From: Anthopleura xanthogrammica
Lineage: Eukaryota > Cnidaria > Anthozoa > Actiniaria > Actiniidae
Assembly (NCBI GenBank): GCA_964019055.1
Contig: OZ025217.1
Coordinates: 10,514,255 to 10,578,254, forward strand
Direction of reading: 5' to 3'
DNA: 64,000 nucleotides
The notes under the pieces are model-generated. The model searched no databases and was not told the origin of the DNA. It worked only from the letters and a program-made list of their open reading frames with translations. Within the stretch, counting starts at the first letter, position 1, and each line of letters starts with the position of its first letter. Positions 45,161-57,600 of the stretch are shown piece by piece. Both the position numbers and the translations under genes were made by a program.

Positions 45161-46034
45161 CACCCGAAATCAACTAATCTATTTTTCGGCAAATATTGTT
45201 TGCTTTCCGACTGCGCATAAACATGCTATCTCCTTTATTAACTGCTTTTAAAACCTGTCTACAAGTTTTATAAAGTCAAGTCGAATCAAGGAAAATCAAA
45301 TATCGCTGTAAAAATTACCTTGAACTAAAAGCGACAATAAAACACTAGTGAAAATTTCTAATTTTTATGCGAAAAGTTAGGTTTTGTTATATATTTTCTC
45401 TGTTGCCTTGATACAATCCTAGATAATTTTGAATATAGTCTTTACCGTACTTAGATGAAGTTAAATGATAATAGCTAAAACTCCAGGAAATTGAAGACTT
45501 ATGCTATAATCTGATTAACGAACTGACCTTCGCATTGGAAGCACTTTTATTTGGAGTTACTAGTTCAATAAAGAGAATTAACAATAACCAACTTATCTTC
45601 GGTCAACGAAAACTCGGATGGACGACGCGCAAGGATCAAAACTACACAAACACAAGGCGGTTCGCTGGCCTGTTTGTCCTTGTTTAATTGTATAAAAATA
45701 GTCATATATCTGTATTTGAAGAGGCATTGTCGTTATCTTTGGCATATAGTAACTGAAATAAACGTAAATGCAGATCTAAAAATAACTTAGAAAACCTAAA
45801 AGAATTGCTATCAGATTTGATCCTTGATGTGAAAAAGTTGTTTCTCGACTTATTTTTTTGAAAGCGCACTACTTTGAGCAAGACATTTATAGTATTTATT
45901 TACCCGAAGGCAGGTGATAAAACAATAGGACAGTGGTTCCCCCACAAGGTATTAACACGGTCATGAACCCAACCCCAAACATGCATGATGTATTGCAAGG
46001 AAAAGTTACAAAAACTTTACATAACTAAAGCTGG

Positions 46035-46206
46035 TATTATTATCATATTATTATTATTATTATCATTATTATTATTATATAATAATAATAATTATTATTA
46101 TTATTATTTTTATTATTATTATTTTTATTATTATTATGATTATTATTATGATTATTATTATGATTATTATTATGATTATTATGATTATTATGATTATTAT
46201 TATTAC
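46035..46206. repeat. (TTA)n/(TTATGA)n microsatellite
   Basis: About 170 bp of TTA repeat, with a short AATAATAAT inversion near 46080 and a GATTATTAT-rich right half. Open frames here are artefacts. Confidence 0.95.
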
Positions 46207-46209
46207 AAT

Positions 46210-48151
46210 CGTAAATGTAAAAAAACAATGAAATAAAGTTTCCATTTTTTTATTTTTTTATTTTTATTATTTTCGGCCGAGCTTTGTTTTGTTGATTCGT
46301 TATTCGATAAATTTAAATTAGACTCAAAATGCCAGATGTTTTATGTATAGTATTCCAAGATCAGTAAATATTCAAAATAATTCTTTTAAATCGTACAAAG
46401 ACTGTACAAAGAATTTAATGGCAAATTTCCAATAATTGGAAATTTTTCTACGTGCAACTAAAAAGATAGTATGAATCAGTTAACGACAGTTTTTGATTTT
46501 CCTGTACCGATATTTATCAAAAGCAGTATGAGGAGCAGTTGATATAATCTATTCTTTGCCTGGTTATTCGTCTCTTCTTTTTTATTTCTTTATATATGTT
46601 TAGTTAAATTAAACTTCTAAGTTTAAATTAAGAATTTCAATTCAAAAATTCCAAAGAGAAATCCTTTAGGAACTTGTATGTATAAAGTTGGCCTACTGGC
46701 TAAAATATCGTAATCTATGCAAAGCTTTATAGCCAAATCGTGAATTTATTTTCGAACATTTTAAAGCAATATTGACAGAAGATTGTTTAATAAAAAAACT
46801 GTCTTTGAGATCTGTTTAATGAAGAACTTTTTTCCGGCTAAATACTGGACCTTCCAACCATAGTTTAAAATACTCTACTAACAATGTTCCAACTGATTTT
46901 TTTTTTTTCCATTTGTTGACATAAATGGCGGCAGATATTTCGACCTGACTTTATTATTATTCTCGAATTGTAGCTCTTTTCCTTGTACTTATTCTTCTTA
47001 TGCTCTGACAGGTACCGCTACCGTTGTCGACAAATCGTCTAATTTAATGACCACTTAAAGGTGCCAGGAATTTATTCAAATCAGAGAAAAAGCCCTTCAA
47101 GTGTCAAAAAAAAAAAAAGTTAAATCCTAAATGAATTTTTTTAAATATTTATTTTTCAAAAAAATAAAAAAAATAAAAAACTTTTGTTGCCAAATTTGGA
47201 TTTTTTGTTCTCATAACTTGTTTTCTTATTAATGGTTACCATTCTTAATAGTTTTTTTTTTCTCTTTTGTAAAAAAAACCTTTTTCGTGTCATTGACCAT
47301 GATTTAGCTACCATACATGTATCCGCTGGCGCTATTTAGGAGCCGAGATTGTTCTTATCGATGTATATATCTTTTTCATACAAATCTTACAAAAACACGA
47401 AAATAGTCTAACTTCTTCAGACTTCACTGTCGACTCCGACATAAAGCAAAGGTTTTCTAGTATAGAATGAATTTTAAAATATATTCAATTTAAAAGCTCC
47501 ACAAGCTAAACGAAATAAAGTTGTTTCTCATAGAAATTCGGATTAAAAAGTATCACAAAAAGTTTAAAATTGCATCTTTGCCTTCAAAAGAAAATCACGA
47601 TCAGTTTCCAAGGCAACAAACTCTCTTCGTAAACAATATCTTTCGTTCACCTGTTACGAGCAAACACAACATTTTTAACTCATGTTTTCATCATTTTTCT
47701 TCTGCTATTCTTTATTTTTTCGGTTTCCTTGGCATATTATTTAGTTTTTGAGGCTAATTCCAAGTCTCCAACCGTGGGAACAATGCGTGGAGCGCATGAA
47801 AGTTATTTTCTATTACAAAGAAGTCGCTCGAATACTTGCTTCTATATTTCAAATATCGTTTCGAAAATTAATGTGTGACTCTCTTGCTGAGTTAGCTTAT
47901 AGAACATTCACGAATATTGTTTTCTTATCCGTAATTGCTCAAACAGTACGAGATTCAACCACACACACATTTTTTTAATAACGCATTTTTCAAGCCAAAT
48001 ATTAAATTTTACGAATCAAATTTACTTCCAAGTCTAGCTGAAAGATTTTTCAAAATATAATATATTTTGGTGCTTTTAATTTCCATGCTCACAGCACGTT
48101 ATTTCCTTGAGTATTATTTCTTTCGCATAAGGAAGAAGATACATAGATGTG
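46210..48151. other. Non-coding stretch
   Basis: AT-rich sequence with A/T homopolymers (for example around 47100-47175). No conserved ORF, RNA gene or repeat copy was recognised. Confidence 0.5.
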
Positions 48152-48628
48152 CAGGGTGGATCCAGAAATTTGACAAGGGGGGTGAACTTTGATTTTTAGA
48201 GCAAGCAAATTCCAAATTAGTATTGAAGCAATCAATATCTTTCAGGGATATTCGAATATTAGACTCATAATACATTAACAACGAGTGTTATATAAAATAC
48301 TTGCATTGTTAAGCGCATTGTAACTATTGATAAATATTCCGACGAAGATTTGAATTACTGAATACACGACTGCAAAAAACAGCTGTCAACGGTTTCTAGT
48401 TGAACTGGCTCATTTTTCAGTCGCCTGACTTGAAGTTGTCAAAGGCCTAACGGCAGTCTTCTTCAGTCGCTCACATTAAGGCTCGCAACTTATCCATTAC
48501 GCATATTATTATCTCTGAGCCTATCCCACATGGCCTAGTGCCTTATCTCTCATGCAAAAAGGGGGTGGGGGGGGTGGGGGTGAAAAGTCACCCAGTTCAC
48601 CCCCCCCCTCCCCCTCCGTCCGCCCCTG
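48152..48628. mobile_element. CAGGG-terminated element, 477 bp, with 5-bp target duplication
   Basis: Left end CAGGGTGGATCCAGAAATTT, right end CCTCCGTCCGCCCCTG. ATGTG flanks it at 48147-48151 and 48629-48633. Purine-rich GGGGG tracts lie near the right end and there is no transposase. The 5-bp duplication and CAGGG/CCCTG termini match those of the CAGGGCT MITE family, suggesting mobilisation by a related transposase. A single end of the same kind is visible at about 2784 (GGGGCGGATCCAGGAA). Confidence 0.8.
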
Positions 48629-48956
48629 ATGTGCACGAAAAGAGTTTTTTTTAGTATCAAGTGAGCTGACTAAGTTTGACTACATCCTTAAAAAGCCTTG
48701 AGACACACGAGAGTGCTCAATAAAAGACAGAAAAGATCTATTTAAGTTCAGCTTTTGACTATATAATTTACTCGATCGTGCACAGAGAATAGCGCCCAAT
48801 AGGTACAGCGGTGAGTGTCACTTGGCTATTTCTTGGGAATCACATCAATATGATAAAACTAATCCATCGATAACTCGCTGTGCTAAGACGATTAGGATAT
48901 TATATCTCAGTACTACGATAATATGACGACTCGCTCACGTACGGTGACTGTACCTT

Positions 48957-49040
48957 CCGTTTTGAAATCACTAGCAAAATCCTGAAATCTGATTGGTTCT
49001 CTACAGCACTGGCTTCAGAATGAACCAATCAAAAGACTAA
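48957..49040. repeat. Copy of the TTGAAATCACTAGCAAA repeat
   Basis: TTTTGAAATCACTAGCAAAA with TCCTGAAATCTGATTGGTTC matches the left part of the element at 3340-3530. The right part ends AATGAACCAATCAAAAG, giving short inverted CCAAT/ATTGG pairs. Confidence 0.7.
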
Positions 49041-49470
49041 AAAATATAAGCCGTCCAATCAAAATACTTCAATTGGATTCCATTTGAGCCGTAGTTTAGT
49101 GCACGTTTCTTCACCAATTTGAATTCGTAGAGTAGGAAATCTAGGTTTATTTATTATTTTCCACAAGAAAAAAAAATATTTGAGAATTCTAAACCGTTCC
49201 GTGTCGGGATACAAGGATTGCTTTGCACTGTGGTTCTCTTGATGGGTTCCCTGTGGTTTTGGCGGGAACTTGACTGATTTTACTTTCATTAGGTGTTTGT
49301 AATATTTATCATAATATCTTCATATTTCTACCGAGTGTCTCTTTTATGATGTAAATATTTGAATGCATGAGAAATACCACTTGATCCAGTAGAGTGCGGC
49401 TTTTCAAGAATTTTTCTTTCCATCATAGTGCCCAAATAATCGCAATTGATAAAAACACTCTTGACCCAAG

Positions 49471-49549
49471 AGCCCTGTCATCCTTAATGCGCATGCTCGC
49501 CAAAATTAAATGACATTCGTTGAGCATGCGCAGTAAGAATGACAGGGCT
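49471..49549. repeat. 79-bp hairpin element
   Basis: AGCCCTGTCATCCTTAATGC then GCATGCTC pairs with GAGCATGCGCAGTAAGAATG then ACAGGGCT. The stem is about 28 bp with two or three mismatches and the loop about 22 bp. It may be a very short foldback MITE. Confidence 0.8.
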
Positions 49550-51335
49550 ATGATAGCAATACTAATACTAATACTATTAATAATAATGATAATGATGATG
49601 ATGATAATAATAGTAATAGTAATAATAATAATCGACTTTATTTCAGTAGAGGGTGTCACGAGACCGTTACAAACTCAGCACTGATACTGGGACCGCCATT
49701 TTAAGTGGTCATCCGAGCCACGTAATCGGATTGGGGAAAAAAACTAAAAACATTACTTAGTAATTCATCTAGTTGGTATCCTGTGTGTTTCCCCCTTCGT
49801 CCAATCCCAGTAGACGGTTTTGTCATTTTATTCCATTAACAGTACATTATCACACTTGCTCACGGTCTTTAGCACATCATTGCTTTTGTTTCTGCGTCGA
49901 AGCTAAACGAATCCCTAATACACTTTTCACTGAACGGAAGATTCTAATCCTTTGAAGCTGATTCCGTAAACTATTCTTGCATTTTTGACCAATAATTCTC
50001 CTTACTAAACATTAATGAATCGAGTCGATCTAGAGAATTTTCCGGATTTTATCAGAATATATCATGTAAGACTTTTTTACTGATGTCTAGAAGATTTTTT
50101 TGGCTACGCAGTTCCATATTTTAAATCGTTCTTTTTTTTTTTTTACGTTATTGCCTTTGGGAATCATTTCAAGTTAATGAGCTTCTGTTTGTCCGTCTGC
50201 TTTTTTTTACCCTAAATATTTTCTTTTTGGAGCCGCTTGTGCTGCATATCCGACACGACCGTGTAAATAACACAGTCTAAATTGATGCTAAACTCCCCCT
50301 CTTAGACGCCAAGCATCTAAACCGAAGCTTATCAAATCGTTTAGTTGAGATTTATATTTCCTGAAAATGGGATCCCAACTTACTTTATTACGCGATAAAA
50401 AAAACCCATGGAAACCTTTTCTCGGTAACAAGGGGCGTTACCATGGAAACCCGACACTAAACAGGTTTACAATGGTATTTGTACATTGTAATCGCGCGCT
50501 CAAGATTAATTGAACACAGACTTTTCTAATACTATATCAAATCTTATTTTCTGACATTGTTTCTGTGGTAACCTCGCTCCGACTAAGGTGACAGGAAAGA
50601 ACGTACTAAATGATTAATCTAAAACTGAAGCCAGCATTTATCAAAAAAATCATTGAAAAACTATTTTTTTTAAACAATTTGAAAAAAAATCAAGATTGTG
50701 CTTTAATTTCTTCAACTGATGAATACGATTGGACGAAGCGAGGGTGGATTATTTTAAGAAGAAATCTTTTTTGGGGGAAAAAATAAGATTAGAAAATCAT
50801 TTTTATTTTTCGATAACGATTGACGTTCAAATATGGTTTCCTCTCATCACCATTCAAGTTCGTCATTTTGTCAGTTTATTTATCTTCCGAGCTCAAATCA
50901 AAAGTCAAAGCACTGGCTTTAATTCATATTACGTGTTTTTAGTTTTTAAAAGCATTAGGAATATTCTTGCGTAATCCAGTTAATGCGATGGACGGTAACT
51001 ATATATTTTTAATACAATCGATTTTTTTTCTTTCTCGTTTCATATTTGAAACCTTCAGAAAACTATAAAGTCTCTTTCTTTACGAAAATAAGAAAGTAAA
51101 AATTCAACAGAATTTCATTTTTTTTTCATAAGTAAAACACGATTAAAATTGGTAAAAATGGAATATTTATTTTTCCCTGGAATACTCGCAGCGCGCAATG
51201 CATTCTGGTCTTGTATATATTTTAGTTGCTAAGATGTGAATTAGAATGGTCAGAGATAGTGTTTATGAATAGAATGGGCTCTTTTTAGACCCAAATATGT
51301 TGATCTAAACTTTATAACCGCTGTATTCATTTCAG
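49550..51335. other. Non-coding stretch upstream of NCKX
   Basis: A short AAT/ATGAT microsatellite (about 49558-49632) is followed by AT-rich sequence with no gene recognised. An ATTTCAG acceptor at 51335 marks the start of the NCKX coding exon. Confidence 0.5.
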
Positions 51336-51661
51336 ATTTGCCAAGGAGTCAAATTAACTTGGAGAGAAACTTCGATTTCCACGACGTTTAGTCCGTGCCT
51401 GTGTGGATTATTTGCGATCGGATCTAACTACAGACTCCCTTGTCATGAGGAACATCGCAATAGCAACAAAAATACGAGGAATCTATAGCCATAAGCCGTG
51501 ATTTTCAGCTGAGGAACATGGGAAAGACCCTCAGATATTTATACTTTCACCAAATCTATTTAAGTGTGAGAAGTGGAGGAGTTCGACGTGAAGTGCATCG
51601 ATAGTTCTCACACGTTCACCGTGAAATTATAAAGTTGACCAAGGCACCGACTGGAGTTATA

Positions 51662-54600
51662 ATGCGTTTTTTAGCTTATAGAAAATTCAATAGAGTGTAT
51701 AGAACTGAGCGTAGAAGGGTTTCTTCATATGTAGTGCCATTGATATCGCTGGTGATATGTGTGGTTCTTGGAATACTGACCTACTATATTGATATGAGTA
51801 CGAGCACAGAAGGAAGTGAGAATGCTGTCAAATACCAAGGAATATTTCAACATCGTTCATTACTAAACGCTTCTGAATCTGATCATGATTCTCAAGGCGA
51901 ATACCCAAAGGATTTATTCACCTTAGAACAGAAAAGAAAAGGAGCTATCATACTACATATTTGTGGCATGTGCTACATGTTTCTTGCTATTGCATTGGCT
52001 TGTGATGAGTTTTTTGTACCCGCGCTGGTTGTAATCATAGAAAGGCTTCAGATCTCCGAGGATGTTGCCGGTGCTACGTTTATGGCTGCTGGAGGAAGCG
52101 CTCCTGAGCTCTTTACTTCTTTTTTTGGTACTTTCGCAGATCCTGACTCAAATGTTGGTATTGGAACTATAGTAGGATCTGCCGTTTTCAACGTCTTGTT
52201 TGTTATTGGAATGTGCGCGATGTTTTCGAAAGGAGTTCTCACACTAACTTGGTGGCCGCTTTTCCGTGACTGTATGTTCTACAGTTGCTCTTTACTGCTG
52301 TTAATAATATTTTTTGTCGGCGATTGGATCGAGTGGTGGGAGTCCTTGATTTTGCTTTGCTTCTTCTTCTGTTATGCTATTTTTATGAAGTTCAATCGAA
52401 CGATTGAACGAGTTGTAAAAAGCTTTCTACGATCGAATAGAGTCAGTAAAGTTGATGTCAGAGATCCAGGATCTGCGAATCCAGGAGTCCACAAAACAGA
52501 GCATTACTTAGAGGTAAGATAATTGAATAATTTGCTGTTAAAAGAATATATAATCCTTGAAAAATTATTACAGACTTTTATTTAAAATCGCCAATGGATT
52601 TTAAAAACTCATGATGAAATTGAAACATTTCCGCCGCTATCAGATTTAAAATTCCCACAAATATCACTCGAACGAGATACTTAAATATTGCTCGAGGCAA
52701 ACTATCGATAACGTAATGTAAGATATGTAACAATATGTTATGGATAAGGCCCGAAAATGAGAATTTTTTTAATCTCCAGCTGAAAAAAGCAGAATAACTT
52801 TATTAACATCTCTGTCAGATACCACAAACAAATTATTTCTTTTTTCTTCCTAATTAGACGGGGGATTATTTTCGTCCAAACGATCATGCTTATTATCGCT
52901 TTTGAAATGTTTTGAATTCAGGTTTTTATGAAAATTTCAGCTAATTAACCCTTGGGCAACTTGATTGTTGTTCTCATTGTTTGGTACACGAAGAGTTGTA
53001 AAGCTTGATATTTTTAAGTTTGGTGTTGATATTACAATTAAACGTCTTTCCTAGACATTAATAACTTTATTGGTTGCTAGGCAACCATGCTTCTTTTCAT
53101 ATACTTCTGTGAATAATCTTAGGAAAGGCTGTATCTGTATTCTTAGATTATTTTGCCACAGCATCTACAGTATACCCTTGATATGTGTCTGCATTAAAGA
53201 AATTGTCAGTCCAGTGCTATAAAAATTCCTTTAAAAATCGAAAGAAAACCATTGAAGTATTACTAATTAGGCATGTTAATTTCAATGTGGGTTAACAAGA
53301 TTTAGACTGAGTGCACTAGAGAAGGCCATCAACCATGCTGTGATAATGTACGGCATGGCCTAACGACTACCTCCTTGGTCTAGCACGGAGAGTTTAGAGT
53401 CAATAGTCATTAAAAGTTCTCTTAACTGCAGTATAGTTAACCAAACTGCTGTCAAAGTAAAGCTTTATTATCATGAAGTCCTTTTGTCCAACGTGATTTG
53501 TGTACATTCAGAACTAGTCAAATTATGTCAACAAAAGCCCTCTTTTAATGAAACCTAAAGCGTGAGTTAAGCCAGGGATTATCTAATGTACTGTTATAGA
53601 TGTATTTGTGGGGGTATATTTTCAAACTTTCTGGTATCCAAGCTGATCTTTATGCAAATATATTATGCAACAGAGGAACATACTAATGGACTTGGGTGTG
53701 TTTTGTTTGTGCATGATATATTTTGACATGCTTAGGACGTGCATTGCCTCATGGAAGAATGTATGTTGTACTTCACAGTACCTAAATTGTTCATTAAAGT
53801 ACACATGAACAAGTTGAATAAGCATGTACACTTTTTTTACTATTAATTGTATTATCTAAGCTAAGAGATCTAGAGTTCAGTCTATTTGTTAACTGCTGTA
53901 GTTGTACTGTTGTTTTATACCATGTCCAGGGGCGTAGATAGGATATTTTGGCAAGTATTCACTAGTTTTGGTCCCATGGCTTCAAACACTCCCACCCCAA
54001 AAGTAAAGTTTTTGCTTTCCATACAAATCTGAAAAAATTGTGAATTTCTTGAGTACACACGTGTGTAATTGCATAAAGGAAGCTACTTCTCTGATTTCAG
54101 TTTTAGTGCATTTAGAAAAATATATTTTATGTATTTAGCACAACTTAGAATAGATTACATGATTTCCATCAAAATTCAGCTGGGGTTGTGTGCCGTGTGC
54201 AGGGGGCTGGAGTGAGAGTGGGCAAGTAACTATACAATATTTTTTGTTACATGGATTTGGGATTGTTGTCAAGGGTTATTTTGTGTATCATTACAAACCT
54301 TTAAGTACAAATACTGCACTATATTCATACATCAGTATCTTACTCTATTACAGTATTCTAATATATTTCATTTCCTTTTCCTATTTTTTTTCTATATCAT
54401 CAAAGAAGGCAATGGAATATTTGGGCTCAAATTCCAAACAAAATGTTGAGCGTCCATGTTTTCACTATGGTGCTTTTCAGCTGGTGGTTAATTCTATGGA
54501 CCCTTTGTGGGATGGTAAGTTGATAATTTATTTATATTAGCACAACAAGATTATAATTTTTCATGCAGTGGGTAGATATTGTATTATATTATTGTATACA

Positions 54601-57600
54601 GCTATTTCAAAAATGGTTGGTGAAGGTTTTGGTGCTGTTGCATACCAAGCCCGAAATGCAGTATGGGTGATGTGAATCCAATCAGCAAAAGGTCACAACA
54701 ATATGAAAATTTCCCAAACCAGCATAATTTTTTCTGTGCTGACAATACAATATTTACATATGAATTTACCGGCAATACATTTCAAGCTTAGTAAGCAACA
54801 TGCAACATGCAACATGCAACATGCAACATGCAACATGCAACATGCAACATGCAACATGCAACATGCAACAAGCAACATGCAACATGCAACATGCAACATG
54901 CAACATGCAACATGCAACATGCCTTTTACGTGACCCCCTTTTACAAACCTTAAGTATAACTATATTTGTGCCCCCCAAGCCTCTCAGAATATTACAGAAC
55001 AAATGCCCCCCCCCCCCCCATTTAAATGAAACCCTTCTCTAAATGTTGAAAAAATTGGTCCCATCCTCATAGTCCACTCAGACCCAGTTCAAACGTTGAT
55101 CTTCTCATGGAGCCGAACACATTGAAAGCAAAGAATAATTATTAAGGCAGTTTTCTTTGATGTCAATAATAATATTTAATACTTATATTGTGTATTTTAA
55201 CATTTGAAATATGATCAAATGCGCATTACACTAGGTAAAATACAATACACTATATATAAAAACTACTTAGAATTATATACAGCTGTTTCAAAAAATGTTG
55301 AATATTGAACACTGCACACTGAATAGCGCATTGCAAGACCAAAGGGAATTCTGGGTGTCATTAATTTGAAATAAAAAGTAAATATACAAAAGGAAGGTAA
55401 CAAACGGGACACAAGACCCATGTGAGGTGGGGCTCTTTTAGTTGGTGTCATGGAAACTGAGTTAGTTTTGCTTGATATTATCTGTTATAGAATCTATGGC
55501 TGTGAGAGTAAAACACATCAAACAGATGTCAATGACAGGTAATGAACCACCTGAAAAAGAACAAAATGAAGAGCTGAAAAAACAATCATCTTCAAGCTCA
55601 CAGCAACTGACAGAAACTGGGACAACCCAAACAAATCTTGACTTCCCTGACGGGATGGAAATCTCAAATATAGAAGCACAATCAAATGGAAGCATTCCTG
55701 ATCGAGATCTTGGAAATGGATCATTTGTTAATGAACAAGCCTTCGGTAGCAACTACCAGGTTGTATGTGTAGATTCACCTATACCTGGAATGTGCACGGC
55801 AGAAAATAATAATAAAAGGAAAGTATCTGATTCGTCCAAAGTATCTCAAAATGCTATTAATGCGAGAATGTCACAGCAAGAATCTATGGACGAGGAAGCC
55901 GACGACATAGATGATGTAAGTTGCTCAGATCAATGCATTATGATTGGTTAATTATGTTGGTCTAAGAGTTTATGCACAGTATTAATAGGGTCCAAAATAG
56001 GGACCCAATTTTATTGATTTAGGCGGTGGGTACCAGTAAATATCTCCTCCCTCCTCAGAGACCTGTAGAAATGCTCCATACTGGGTGTCTATAATGAATA
56101 TTTCTATACACAAATACATTGCGTAGTATATTACTTGCAAACAGCAAACAAATAGAACATTCATTTCTGCGATTTGACTTTTAGTTTTGGAGATATTTGA
56201 AGACAAAATCCAGGATTTACTTCCAGTGTTGGTGGGTACTGGGTAACCCCACCCCTCTTCTCTAAATAAAGTCCTGTAAGATGACAATTTATTTGACCTT
56301 ATCCCTAATGTAGTCCCTTTCACAGTCCCCTGCACCATCTTGAAAGGTAGCCATGCCTTTCCAGCAAAGCGAGACGAACAGTGAGCTTGCAATGATAGAG
56401 ACGTGAATAATTGTCCAAGGTGTTAAATAAGGTCTCTATCATTGGAGGCTCACCGTTCGTCTCGCTTTGAATGAAAGGCATGGCTACCTTTAAATATGGT
56501 GCATGGAACTGTGAAAGGGACTATTGTTGGAATATAAGGTATAGAATACTAAGTTTATTTCCTGATTGATTTTAGTTTGATGACAAGCCCATTGACCTTA
56601 GCTGGCCTGAGGGATGGAAGGAACGCCTGGTGTATATTATAAAAGCTCCTTTAATGTTTCCAATGTATTTCACAATGTTTGATGTCAGAAAACCAGTAAG
56701 TGTTCTAACTAGAAAATTGTTTATTAATTTTGATGATTCATTTACTTCCTTCCCATGCATCTATATGCATCCATCCATCCATGCATCCATCCATCCATGC
56801 ATCCATCCATCCATACATCCATGCATCCATCCATACATCCATACATCCATCCATGCACCCATCCATGCATCCATCCATGCATCCATCCATGCATCCGTCC
56901 ATGCATCCATCCATCCATCTGTCCGTCCATCCGTCCATCCATCCATCCGTCCATCCATCCATCCGTCCATCCGTCCATCCGTCCATCCGTCCGTCCATCC
57001 GTCCATCCGTCCATCCATTCAATCATTTACTATCACCCACTCACATATTTACATGTATTCATTCGTTCAGTTAGTCATTCACCCATCCATCCGTCCATCC
57101 ATTTATCCATCCATCCATCCGTCCATCCATTTATCCATCCATCCATCCGTCCATCCATCCATTCAATCACTTACTATCACCCTCTCACATATTTACATGT
57201 ATTCATTCATTCAGTTAGTCATTCACCCATCCATTAATTTAATACTTCTCTCTCTCTATTATTTGGCTGTTTAGTATTAGTGAAAAATACCACACATATT
57301 TGATTGTTTCAACAATGTACTATTATTTTTTAGGAAAAAGCAAAATTTTACCCATGGACTTTTGCAGTATCAATTTTCTGGATTGGAACATACTCTTATT
57401 TAATGCTCTGGTGGGGCAGTATGGTTGGAGACACATTTGGAATTCATAGGATAGTAAGTACACATTATGGACATGGACCTCATGGTGGAGGATTGTGGCA
57501 TGGTTTTTTTGTGCCCCCCCCCCCCCCACCTGTGAATTAGTTGATTACTATAGCAAAAGTTGCATCTTCTTGATTTTGTGACCCCTCCTTCTCAAAATCT

